DNA of 8,274 nucleotides from Candidatus Aminicenantota bacterium (GCA_023136725.1 JAGLQR010000057.1:1-8274); one strand, 5' to 3'; shown: positions 1-5,604, counted from the stretch's first letter. Notes: a model not told the origin generated them from the sequence alone. Numbers and translations: made by a program.

Positions 1-476
1 AGCTTTTCTTTTGGAGGCTCGATCCAGATTACATTTCCTGTCAGGTCAACACCATTAAGGTCTCTTGTAATGTTTAGTGCTGAACATAATTTCCCCGGGC
101 CGGAGGTTAAGTTTAAAACATCATTTGTATTTCTTCTATCCTCCATTATTTTGATCCCCTCTACCGGTTCCAGTGCACGGATCAGTATTGCATGTGCAAC
201 ATCATCCATACCGGTTACGATGTTAAAGAGGGAGTGGAGGCCGTAAATAAGATAAATATATGCAACTCCTCCCATGTGATACATCACTTCGTTCCTTGTT
301 GTCCTCTTCCCTCCATATGCGTGTGATCCCTTATCGATACTCCCCATGTAGAGCTCCAATTCGACAATTTTCCCGCTGGCCAATTCACCATTTATATTTG
401 TGTGTAAGGTTGCCCCGAGCAGATCTTCTGCAACCTCGAATGTATCCTTTAAATAAAAATCCCGGTCAAATTTCAT
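1..476 (-). CDS. mpg: 3-methyladenine (alkyladenine) DNA glycosylase, AAG/MPG family, 3' end cut by window edge
   Basis: Base-excision repair enzyme that removes alkylated purines such as 3-methyladenine and hypoxanthine from DNA in the cytoplasm. The visible 158 residues cover most of a typical bacterial enzyme of about 190-210 residues; the C-terminus lies left of the window. By alignment from memory with human AAG, the catalytic Glu is E41 in VELELYMG, with Y43 and H52 (GSHAYGG) lining the pocket. Y78 in the LIYG motif would be the base-flipping Tyr, N85 matches the Asn after it, and R100 sits in IRALEP. The later SGPGKLCSALNI block is also family-typical. All active-site residues I can place are intact, so the gene looks functional. 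ATG at 476 gives the expected N-terminus (MKFDRDFY). It has no clear Shine-Dalgarno site, but a TACAAT box lies about 7 nt upstream, so a leaderless transcript is possible. It is divergent from the secreted protein at 581. Confidence 0.95.
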   Translation of the reverse strand, partial: MKFDRDFYLKDTFEVAEDLLGATLHTNINGELASGKIVELELYMGSIDKGSHAYGGKRTTRNEVMYHMGGVAYIYLIYGLHSLFNIVTGMDDVAHAILIRALEPVEGIKIMEDRRNTNDVLNLTSGPGKLCSALNITRDLNGVDLTGNVIWIEPPKEK

Positions 477-554
477 TATTTTTATTGTACTTAAAATAGA
501 GAGGAACTGGAAGGGTGAGGTGGGTAAGAGCAGGAAAAATATATTTTTAAAATG

Positions 555-560
555 TATAAT
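555..560 (+). promoter_or_regulatory. candidate -10 box (TATAAT) for the gene at 581
   Basis: A perfect TATAAT hexamer lies 20 nt before the ATG at 581, which would place the transcript start near 567. The correctly spaced -35 position (AGGAAA) does not resemble TTGACA, so this is a half-supported promoter in an AT-rich stretch. Confidence 0.3.
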
Positions 561-580
561 TGATTAATAGAAAGGGAAAA

Positions 581-1180
581 ATGGATCAAAAAAATAAAAG
601 ACCAGGTTTTTATAAAATTCTTTTCTTTTTACTTTCATTCACTTTTTATTCGGGAATTGTTCTTCCGGCCAAATATCCTGTTCCAGAAAGTAATAGAATG
701 AAGAAGGGGCATGCCCCGACACCGTTCAGTGCGGAAGAGATCCGTGCAGCATGTACAACTATTACGATAAAATACCTTGTGGAAATGAAAGGGAGAGAGG
801 ACACTTATCAGATCACAGAATTCATTAACATCAGCGAGACAGGGAGCTATTTCAATGCGATCACAACAGACAAAAATGGTAAGGTCGTGAAAAGAAGAAG
901 AAAAAATTATGCAAAATGGACAGACCTTCAGGCCCATGCATCATTTCCAGAAGAGCACACAACGATAACAACAGATAAAATAAAACTGGGGCCAGGTGAA
1001 TTTGAATGCTTCGTCTACAATGTTAAAACAGGAAACAGTCTGAACAAATTCTATTTTGCAAAAGAGCTGCCCGGGCCTCCAGTCTATTATGAAAAGTTCC
1101 TGAATGGAGAAAGTGTTTTCCGGATGACCCTTGTCAGCAACAGTGCTCTCCTCAGGGAACAGGACAAGAAGGGGAAATAG
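581..1180 (+). CDS. secreted protein of unknown function (N-terminal signal peptide)
   Basis: I do not recognise the family. The 199-residue product starts with a basic stretch (MDQKNKRPGFYK) and a hydrophobic core of about residues 12-29 ending near LPA, a signal peptide or N-terminal anchor, so the protein should be exported. The mature part begins with a Pro/His-rich linker (HAPTPFSAEEIR). The rest looks beta-rich, with two cysteines (C58, C143) and a closing FYFAKELPGPPVYYEKF block. That last pattern resembles C-terminal beta strands of periplasmic LolA/DUF3108-like proteins, but this is only an impression. I chose ATG 581 because an AAGGGA-like ribosome site lies just before it. A TTG at 560 in the same frame would add seven charged residues ahead of the leader and would lie within the TATAAT box. 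The gene converges on the methyltransferase with a 54-nt gap. Confidence 0.85.
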   Translation: MDQKNKRPGFYKILFFLLSFTFYSGIVLPAKYPVPESNRMKKGHAPTPFSAEEIRAACTTITIKYLVEMKGREDTYQITEFINISETGSYFNAITTDKNGKVVKRRRKNYAKWTDLQAHASFPEEHTTITTDKIKLGPGEFECFVYNVKTGNSLNKFYFAKELPGPPVYYEKFLNGESVFRMTLVSNSALLREQDKKGK

Positions 1181-1222
1181 ACTCAAACCGGGAAAACGGT
1201 GCTTTACCCATTAGTGTATCTG

Positions 1223-1246
1223 AAATAAGTGATTTTATTTTTTTTT
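1223..1246 (+). terminator. weak terminator-like hairpin plus T-run after the secreted-protein gene
   Basis: AAATAA (1223-1228) and TTATTT (1235-1240) are exact complements around a 6-nt loop, and nine T's run through 1238-1246. The stem is purely A/T and therefore weak. The T-run doubles as the three C-terminal Lys codons of the convergent methyltransferase, so it may only be coding sequence. Confidence 0.25.
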
Positions 1247-1906
1247 GGCAAATAAAATTATGTGTGCACCAAATTTTGGAAACCAGTTACCAAGCATTTC
1301 AAAAAACCTGCCAATTAACTTGAACTTTCGTGATGAGATTAAAAGATGGGTTGATTTAATTTTTTCTATTTCATATCCCGACCGTTTAACAAGACCTGAG
1401 AGAGTTTTAATATCATAAATATGATAATGATATTCAGCCCATGAAAAAAACGGTTTAACTCCAAAAGGAAATAAAATACGGCTGGGGAGAAAAAATAAGT
1501 TTGGAGTTGTGATAATTACCACTCCTCCCTTTTTTAAAATTGCATGAATATTTTTTAAAAACTGTTCATCATCAAATATGTGCTCTATTGTCTCACCCGC
1601 AAATACAATATTGAACTTCTCTCCATCTAAATCAGGAAATCCATTATTACAATCACACTTAAAAAATATAATATCTTTTTCAGCATCTTTATGATGAATA
1701 TCTATTGCATATTTTTTAATACTACCAAACTCAGACAAATTATCTAAAAGTCCACCTTTAGAATATCCAATTTCCAGAATGTTTAATTTTGAATCCTTCG
1801 ATAAATATTTCTTATCAAGCAGCCATTTTTTTACTTTCAGGATTCGTCCTTGATCCGGAACAACATAATCGTTAAACTTCTTTTGATTCTTGTCTTGTAT
1901 TTCCAT
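1235..1906 (-). CDS. class I SAM-dependent methyltransferase
   Basis: Soluble 223-residue methyltransferase of the Methyltransf_11/23 type, which transfers a methyl group from S-adenosylmethionine; the acceptor is not predictable. The Rossmann SAM site is readable in order: motif I ILEIGYSKG at 43-51 (a variant of the usual ExGxGxG), acidic D69 at the end of strand 2 (YAIDI), D85 in CDCNNGF, the GETIEHI motif at 104-110, and HAILKKGGVVIITTPN at 121-136. This layout is common in sugar, quinone and surface-polysaccharide methyltransferases. The C-terminal half is aromatic-rich (FFSWAEYHYHIYD) and ends in three lysines. ATG 1906 is the only credible start because an in-frame TGA lies about 20 nt upstream. 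No Shine-Dalgarno site is well placed; a GAGGGAG is about 16 nt away. The gene is clearly richer in A/T than the genes to its right (sampled 60-nt lines of 23-35% GC against 45-48%), which hints at separate acquisition. Confidence 0.92.
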   Translation of the reverse strand: MEIQDKNQKKFNDYVVPDQGRILKVKKWLLDKKYLSKDSKLNILEIGYSKGGLLDNLSEFGSIKKYAIDIHHKDAEKDIIFFKCDCNNGFPDLDGEKFNIVFAGETIEHIFDDEQFLKNIHAILKKGGVVIITTPNLFFLPSRILFPFGVKPFFSWAEYHYHIYDIKTLSGLVKRSGYEIEKIKSTHLLISSRKFKLIGRFFEMLGNWFPKFGAHIILFAKKK

Positions 1907-2003
1907 AAGTTTTTTTATCAGACTCCCTCATTTTGTCAGCAACTATATTCATATCACAAGTGAAAGTGAATTCAAAACTGTAATAAAAACGAAACCATAA
2001 ATC

Positions 2004-2067
2004 GGGGGTCTGGCGTCTACCCAACTTCGTAAATTTTGTAGAAATGAGTACCTGCCAGGGGCACCCT
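2004..2067. repeat. imperfect ~60-nt palindrome in the gap after the Tat-leader gene (site A of the GGGGTC family)
   Basis: CTGGC (2010-2014) and TAC (2018-2020) pair with GTA (2048-2050) and GCCAG (2054-2058), with three mismatched bases between. The outer GGGGT (2005-2009) pairs in part with ACCC (2063-2066) across a small bulge. The central loop is about 27 nt and A/T-rich. It has the build of a REP-like or small-transposon-remnant palindrome and no coding potential I can see. The GGGGTC at 2006-2010 has the same orientation as the motifs at 2793, 4222 and 5459. Confidence 0.5.
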
Positions 2068-2094
2068 TGAAAAAATGAATATGAAGTGGTCAGA

Positions 2095-2712
2095 TCAGGC
2101 AGGCAGGTAAAAGTCTGCTCCGGCAGAGTGGAATTCTATCCACCTCAGATCCTTACCGAATTCTACAGCCACAGAGAGACATAATCCCTGGTACACTTCC
2201 GGGTCTTCAGGAAGTGAAAATCCTTTGAAAGGGTTCTCTCCGAAAAGATTCAGGCCGGAAAAATCGGCGATCTGCTTCTGGCCGTCATGCAGGTGAACTG
2301 ATACCACCTTCGCATCAACGGAAGCTGAACGGAAATGTACAAAGATCTTTGTTACTTTGTGTCTCCTGTACTCCAACGATTTACCTTCCACCTTTAACCC
2401 GGAAGGACTAGTCATCCAGGTTCCCACTACAGGTGTGGGGATAGGGAAATGGATCCAATTGGAAGTATTGGGTTTTCCCTTAATACGAGTGTGGAATGCT
2501 TTTCTGGAAATGTTTTCCAGTCTGTCAGGATACTCCACCTGAAGGCTGCATGCATGGGTCCACATGGCTGTAAAATCCCGCCTGTGCTTTCTTTCAGCTG
2601 ACAATTGTTTATTGCCGACTGCACTTCCCAATAAGAATCCCAAACCGAGGGTTTTTAAAAGATTGCGCCTTGGAATTTTTCTTTCTAAACTATTTTCGGC
2701 TTTTGTATTCAT
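2095..2712 (-). CDS. exported protein of uncharacterised family with Tat-type leader
   Basis: The 205-residue product begins with a twin-arginine-like leader: RRNLLK at 15-20, then a hydrophobic stretch TLGLGFLLGSAVG (21-33). It is probably exported folded across the inner membrane by the Tat system. The mature region has a compact conserved-looking pattern: MWTHACSLQVEYPDRLE at 50-66, NWIHFPIPTP at 85-94, KIFVHFRS at 122-129, VHLHDGQKQI at 139-148, and a closing FHSAGADFYL. I have a vague memory of a conserved family of unknown function with WxHxxSxQVxxPxRL and FPIPTP blocks (possibly DUF6623), but I cannot verify it. The start is well supported: AGGAGG at 2721-2726 lies 8 nt before the ATG, and a promoter (TTGACA-17-TACGAT) lies just upstream. 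No enzymatic motif is evident; the fold may be a beta sandwich. The gene is monocistronic between two palindromic gaps. Confidence 0.85.
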   Translation of the reverse strand: MNTKAENSLERKIPRRNLLKTLGLGFLLGSAVGNKQLSAERKHRRDFTAMWTHACSLQVEYPDRLENISRKAFHTRIKGKPNTSNWIHFPIPTPVVGTWMTSPSGLKVEGKSLEYRRHKVTKIFVHFRSASVDAKVVSVHLHDGQKQIADFSGLNLFGENPFKGFSLPEDPEVYQGLCLSVAVEFGKDLRWIEFHSAGADFYLPA

Positions 2713-2748
2713 TATCAGATCCTCCTGTAGAAAAAACTAATTAAAATT

Positions 2749-2777
2749 ATCGTAAATAAATAAAAATCGGATGTCAA
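2749..2777 (-). promoter_or_regulatory. sigma70-like promoter of the Tat-leader gene
   Basis: On the minus strand a perfect TTGACA (2772-2777) is followed after exactly 17 nt by TACGAT (2749-2754), a 4/6 match to TATAAT. The transcript would start near 2742, giving a leader of about 30 nt that carries the AGGAGG at 2721-2726. Confidence 0.55.
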
Positions 2778-2792
2778 GAAGACCATAGGTCC

Positions 2793-2822
2793 GGGGTCAG
2801 GTCAAAATTTTTAAGTTGACCT
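2793..2822. repeat. GGGGTC-family palindrome, site B
   Basis: GGGGTC at 2793-2798 runs into a perfect 7-bp inverted repeat, AGGTCAA (2799-2805) and TTGACCT (2816-2822), with a 10-nt A/T-rich loop. The 14-mer AATTTTTAAGTTGA inside it (2806-2819) recurs exactly at 5568-5581. Non-coding gap between the Tat-leader gene and the aminotransferase. Confidence 0.5.
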
Positions 2823-2828
2823 TATCTC

Positions 2829-2862
2829 ATTTGAGAGCTTTATCTCAAATTATGATTTTTTT
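2829..2862 (+). repeat. 8-bp perfect stem-loop followed by a T-run (terminator-like on the plus strand)
   Basis: ATTTGAGA (2829-2836) and TCTCAAAT (2843-2850) are exact reverse complements around the 6-nt loop GCTTTA, followed by TATGA and seven T's (2856-2862). It reads as a terminator only on the plus strand, where no gene lies upstream. On the minus strand it sits just after the aminotransferase stop but lacks a U-tract directly behind the stem. It may slow antisense transcription or be part of the site B repeat. Confidence 0.4.
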
Positions 2863-2871
2863 CTAGAGAGC

Positions 2872-4182
2872 TTATTGGGCGAGTAGATATCTCTCCAGTT
2901 TTTCCATTGCAACTTTTAAATGGGATGTGGGTAGAGCAGAGTGGACGATTCTAAATAACCCTTTTTTCTGATGGCCGAAGCCTGCACCCGGAGTTAATAA
3001 AACACCTGTATTTTTATATATGGAGATCCACAGATCCTCCTGTCCCTGATCTGTATCTTCTTTTAAATATTTTGAAAGGTCGGTCCAGATAAAGAGGCTT
3101 CCACGGGCGGGCACATAAGGGACACCAATTTTTTTCAAAGTTTTAACCACCTCTTTATAACTTGTTGTCACCTGTTTTTTGTTCTCCTGAATATAATCTT
3201 CCAGGAAATCATTCCGTTTGAACAATTCGCCGATCATCCATTGTGTATGGTTGGAGACCATGTGGGGGATGTTCCCATTCCTGAAAGCATTCATGAAATC
3301 CTGATTGAGAGAGTGGACAATACCGAACCGTAATCCGGACATTGCGAAATCTTTGGATAAACCGTACCAGAGATGGAGATAATCACTATGGAGATCTTTC
3401 ATGACGTTAGCAAAGGAGGAATATTTAACATCTTCTTTATAATCAATTGAAATTAAATCATCAGATGTATCAATCTGTGAAAACGCATAGATTTCATTGA
3501 CGACCATATGGACTTCATTTTTTATACACCAGTTTGCCAGCTCTCTGAGCTGTCCCTCTCCATACATACAGCCTGTCGGATTATCGGGTGACGTGATCAA
3601 TAATATTTTAAATTGCTTCCCTTTGGCCACAAGGTCTGTTTTAGCTTTTTCCAATATGGGAATGGTAACAGGTGCTGCCGAACCTGTCTCTTCTATATGA
3701 AAATGTGTCTGAAGGTCATAACGTTCAAGCCCGCTTTTTATCCCGATATCACCGGTGTATACCGGATACGACGGGGAGGGGATAACAACCACTTCTCCTT
3801 TGTCTGCAAGTATGAATGAACTGATCTCAATAATAGCAGCGGCTCCGGCGGAAAATCCGATGGTGTCCGGATGTATAGGACATTTACAAAGGTGTTTTTC
3901 CATAAAGAGGGCAATTGTCTCTCTCACTTCAGGGTGGCCTGAAGGGTCGGTATAATTTAAAACCCAATCGGGAATTGAACTGTTTAAAGTAATATCGGTT
4001 AATTCCTTTTTGATGTAGCCGGACATCAAATGGTTCTCTGCCACATTTAAAAGGAAGGCACCATCCGGATTTGTTTCCGGGCAATATAGATTTTGTGATG
4101 CTTCGAAGAACAGCTCCATGTCGACCCTTGCCGGATTAGAAGCCAGCTCCTCTCCTCTTAAGGATAAACTATTATTGTTCAT
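2872..4182 (-). CDS. PLP-dependent fold-type I aminotransferase, ACC-synthase-like group
   Basis: Cytoplasmic 436-residue aminotransferase class I/II enzyme using pyridoxal phosphate; the amino donor is unknown. Visible landmarks: VAENHL at 48-53, resembling the AENQ motif whose Glu matters in plant ACC synthases; NYTDPSGHPEVR at 76-87; SAGAAAIIE at 111-119; SPSYPVYTG at 136-144; PDNPTG at 199-204; YGLSKDF with the Schiff-base Lys K277; SGLRFG with R285 for the cofactor phosphate; and FRIVHS with the carboxylate-binding R411. Length suits the family (about 400-480). The ACC-synthase Tyr just before the glycine of the DYHG motif is not at the same place, so an ordinary transaminase activity is equally possible. 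Oddity: the usual DE[IV]Y motif reads NEIY, so N229 replaces the Asp that contacts the pyridine nitrogen. ATG 4182 has no Shine-Dalgarno site, but TATAAT (4194-4199) is only 12 nt upstream, suggesting a nearly leaderless mRNA. Confidence 0.95.
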   Translation of the reverse strand: MNNNSLSLRGEELASNPARVDMELFFEASQNLYCPETNPDGAFLLNVAENHLMSGYIKKELTDITLNSSIPDWVLNYTDPSGHPEVRETIALFMEKHLCKCPIHPDTIGFSAGAAAIIEISSFILADKGEVVVIPSPSYPVYTGDIGIKSGLERYDLQTHFHIEETGSAAPVTIPILEKAKTDLVAKGKQFKILLITSPDNPTGCMYGEGQLRELANWCIKNEVHMVVNEIYAFSQIDTSDDLISIDYKEDVKYSSFANVMKDLHSDYLHLWYGLSKDFAMSGLRFGIVHSLNQDFMNAFRNGNIPHMVSNHTQWMIGELFKRNDFLEDYIQENKKQVTTSYKEVVKTLKKIGVPYVPARGSLFIWTDLSKYLKEDTDQGQEDLWISIYKNTGVLLTPGAGFGHQKKGLFRIVHSALPTSHLKVAMEKLERYLLAQ

Positions 4183-4193
4183 AAGATTTGAAA

Positions 4194-4199
4194 ATTATA
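4194..4199 (-). promoter_or_regulatory. candidate -10 box (TATAAT) for the aminotransferase
   Basis: A perfect TATAAT on the minus strand lies 11 nt before the ATG at 4182, so the mRNA would begin about 4-5 nt before the start codon. No -35 hexamer is at the correct spacing; a TTGACC (4224-4229) is too far, with a 24-nt spacer. The absence of a ribosome site fits a leaderless transcript. Confidence 0.35.
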
Positions 4200-4220
4200 T
4201 CATATGCAAAAAATAGAGGC

Positions 4221-4246
4221 AGGGGTCAATTCTACATTTTGATCTT
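4221..4246. repeat. GGGGTC-family motif, site C
   Basis: GGGGTCAA (4222-4229) is followed by TTCTACATT and TTGATC, so GGTCAA and TTGATC form a 6-bp inverted repeat with one G-T mismatch. The block aligns with site D at 5459: GGGTCAA, then TTTGAT and TTTC in register with one gap. Confidence 0.4.
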
Positions 4247-4270
4247 TCGTAAGATCTGATAATTTTTTTT
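4241..4270 (+). repeat. 6-bp perfect stem-loop plus T-tract upstream of the CARDB gene
   Basis: GATCTT (4241-4246) and AAGATC (4251-4256) pair exactly around TCGT. After TGATAA comes a run of eight T's (4263-4270). It is terminator-like on the plus strand, but no plus-strand gene lies before it. It could block antisense read-through from the aminotransferase region, or act as a leader element if the CARDB transcript starts further upstream. Confidence 0.35.
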
Positions 4271-4277
4271 ATTTAAA

Positions 4278-4304
4278 TTGAGATAATTTCCTCCTCCTTA
4301 TATT
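4278..4304 (+). promoter_or_regulatory. candidate promoter of the CARDB gene
   Basis: TTGAGA (4278-4283) matches the -35 consensus at 5 of 6 bases. TATATT (4299-4304) matches the -10 at 5 of 6, but the spacer is only 15 nt; TATTAA at 4301-4306 gives a 17-nt spacer with a poorer hexamer. With this promoter the mRNA would start near 4311-4314 and carry only the Shine-Dalgarno arm of the 4290-4320 inverted repeat. Confidence 0.35.
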
Positions 4305-4320
4305 AATGCAATAGAGGAGG
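4290..4320 (+). promoter_or_regulatory. inverted repeat that can mask the Shine-Dalgarno site of the CARDB gene
   Basis: CCTCCTC (4290-4296) is an exact complement of GAGGAGG (4314-4320), which contains the ribosome site AGGAGG 5 nt before the ATG at 4326. The 7-bp, mostly G/C stem with a 17-nt loop would hide the ribosome site if it is transcribed. A second register (CCTCCT at 4293-4298) can also pair. Whether it acts in RNA depends on the transcript start, because the nearest candidate promoter overlaps it. Confidence 0.4.
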
Positions 4321-4325
4321 GTGAT

Positions 4326-5432
4326 ATGTATAATAAATTATCTTTATCTATTGTTCTATCCTTTTTTGTTTTCATTACAATCCTTCCGGGGCAAACTATA
4401 AAAGCAACAGCGGCCGGGTACCCGGATCTGATGATATCCAATTTCTGGAACTGGCCGAAGAATCCGACATCACGTGAATGGTTCGATATTAAGGTGAGGG
4501 TCTATAACATTTCAAATACAGCGCTGGCAAATCAAACAGAATTGCATATATTTGTGGGAGGGTCAGGGCGGCCTTACATCATTCCATTTAGTTCGCTCGG
4601 GGCAAATAAGAGCAGAGATTTTATTAAGCGGGTCTTCCTTGATGTGCCAGGCAAATATGTAGCAAGAGCAGTCGTTGACCCGGAAAACAAAATAATGGAG
4701 ATCAAAGAGGATAACAATACCAGGCAGCTGAAATTCAGTGTCAGAAAAGCCGGAAGTAGTGAGTATCTTCCGGATCTTACAATAAGCAGTCCATCTTTTG
4801 AGCCGAAAAAGCCGTGTACCGGCGATCCGATACGTTTCAGAATTTCAGTACATAATCATGGAGCAGTTGCCGCACCTCCATCAAAAGCAGCAATAAAGAT
4901 CGGTGGCGGAACTCCGATACCGGTTGATATTCCGGCTGTAAATCCGGAGGAATATAAGGTTGTTTATTTTACAAAAATTATTCAGGTAGCACAAAAATAT
5001 CGGGTAACAGTTTATGCCGATTACAGGAACAACATAAGAGAATATAATGAAGGAAATAATCAAAAGTCCAAAGATTTTGAGGTATATGCCAATTGCTGCC
5101 CTGACCTCGTAGTAACGGATAATTATGTCTGGATATGGCCAAAAAACCCAAAGGTCGGGGATAAGTTTGATCTCCGGGTAAGGGTATTTAACAATGGGCT
5201 GAAAAAACCACTTCATCACACAACATTGAAAATATATGTGGGCGGCAGTACAACACCCCATATTTTAAATGTCAGCCCCATCGGGCCTGAAAGTGAGAGG
5301 ACTTTTGAAAAGGAGCTCTCGTTCAGCAGACCTGGTAAATATATTGTAAGGGCTGTTGTTGATGCTGAGAATAAAGTAAGAGAGTGCCGGGAAGACAATA
5401 ACCGGGGCCGGGTGGTATTCAGAGTTAAATAA
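4326..5432 (+). CDS. exported triple-CARDB repeat protein
   Basis: The 368-residue product has a signal peptide (hydrophobic residues 6-21, likely cleavage after KATAA near 29-30). Three CARDB domains follow, Ig-like beta sandwiches found in bacterial cell-surface adhesion and accessory proteins, at about 33-139, 149-254 and 259-368. Each opens with PDL and contains a V/I-x-V-x-N strand. Repeats 1 and 3 end in GKYxxRAVVDxENKxxExxEDNN and repeat 2 in a looser version, YRVTVYADYRNNIREYNEGNN. Repeats 1 and 3 also share WPKNP near the start, so repeat 2 is the divergent one. There is no catalytic domain, anchor or sorting signal, so it is probably secreted, periplasmic or bound to a partner. A C-C pair (257-258) sits at the start of repeat 3, and C164 in repeat 2. 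The start is fixed by AGGAGG at 4315-4320. No neighbour on this strand follows it directly. Confidence 0.93.
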   Translation: MYNKLSLSIVLSFFVFITILPGQTIKATAAGYPDLMISNFWNWPKNPTSREWFDIKVRVYNISNTALANQTELHIFVGGSGRPYIIPFSSLGANKSRDFIKRVFLDVPGKYVARAVVDPENKIMEIKEDNNTRQLKFSVRKAGSSEYLPDLTISSPSFEPKKPCTGDPIRFRISVHNHGAVAAPPSKAAIKIGGGTPIPVDIPAVNPEEYKVVYFTKIIQVAQKYRVTVYADYRNNIREYNEGNNQKSKDFEVYANCCPDLVVTDNYVWIWPKNPKVGDKFDLRVRVFNNGLKKPLHHTTLKIYVGGSTTPHILNVSPIGPESERTFEKELSFSRPGKYIVRAVVDAENKVRECREDNNRGRVVFRVK

Positions 5433-5457
5433 CAGACAGGATAATCAGGAGATATAA

Positions 5458-5484
5458 AGGGTCAAGTTTTTATTTGATGTTTCA
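5458..5484. repeat. GGGTCAA motif, site D, just after the CARDB stop
   Basis: GGGTCAA (5459-5465) followed by a T-rich spacer and TTTGAT, then TTTCAG. It aligns with site C with a single gap and can form only a weak TCAA/TTGA stem. It lies 27 nt after the CARDB stop codon; no clear intrinsic terminator is seen here. Confidence 0.3.
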
Positions 5485-5567
5485 GATATATTCTGCTGTC
5501 ACAAAATGGATACACATGATTAAATTCTAAATTGAAAAGCAAAAATCTATGATCACAATATTGACAC

Positions 5568-5581
5568 AATTTTTAAGTTGA
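5568..5581. repeat. 14-mer shared with site B
   Basis: AATTTTTAAGTTGA at 5568-5581 is identical to 2806-2819 inside the site B hairpin. Here it is preceded by TTGACAC rather than GGTCA. It lies in the 172-nt gap between the convergent CARDB gene and the unknown gene at 5605, which otherwise shows only weak A/T hairpins such as ATTTTT/AAAAAT at 5585-5600. Confidence 0.4.
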
Positions 5582-5604
5582 ATGATTTTTCGATAAAAAT
5601 ATTA

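Noticed and set aside
260..499. Plus-strand 79-residue open frame
   Set aside because: It lies antisense to the AAG/MPG glycosylase, whose active-site motifs are unmistakable in the other strand.
560..580. TTG at 560 as start of the secreted protein
   Set aside because: It would put charged residues before the leader and overlaps the likely TATAAT box; ATG 581 has a nearby purine-rich ribosome site.
1183..1203. ACCG/CGGT hairpin after the secreted-protein gene as terminator
   Set aside because: The stem has only 4 bp and no T-run follows it directly.
4194..4229. TTGACC-TATAAT promoter pair for the aminotransferase
   Set aside because: The spacer is 24 nt, too long for sigma70; only the -10 box is kept as a weak call. 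TTGACC belongs to the site C repeat.
4881..5398. Minus-strand frames inside the CARDB gene
   Set aside because: They are antisense to three clear CARDB repeats and show no start signals or known motifs.
5585..5600. ATTTTT/AAAAAT hairpin as terminator of the unknown gene at 5605
   Set aside because: It is an A/T-only 6-bp stem in an A/T-rich gap with no proper T-tract on the minus strand.
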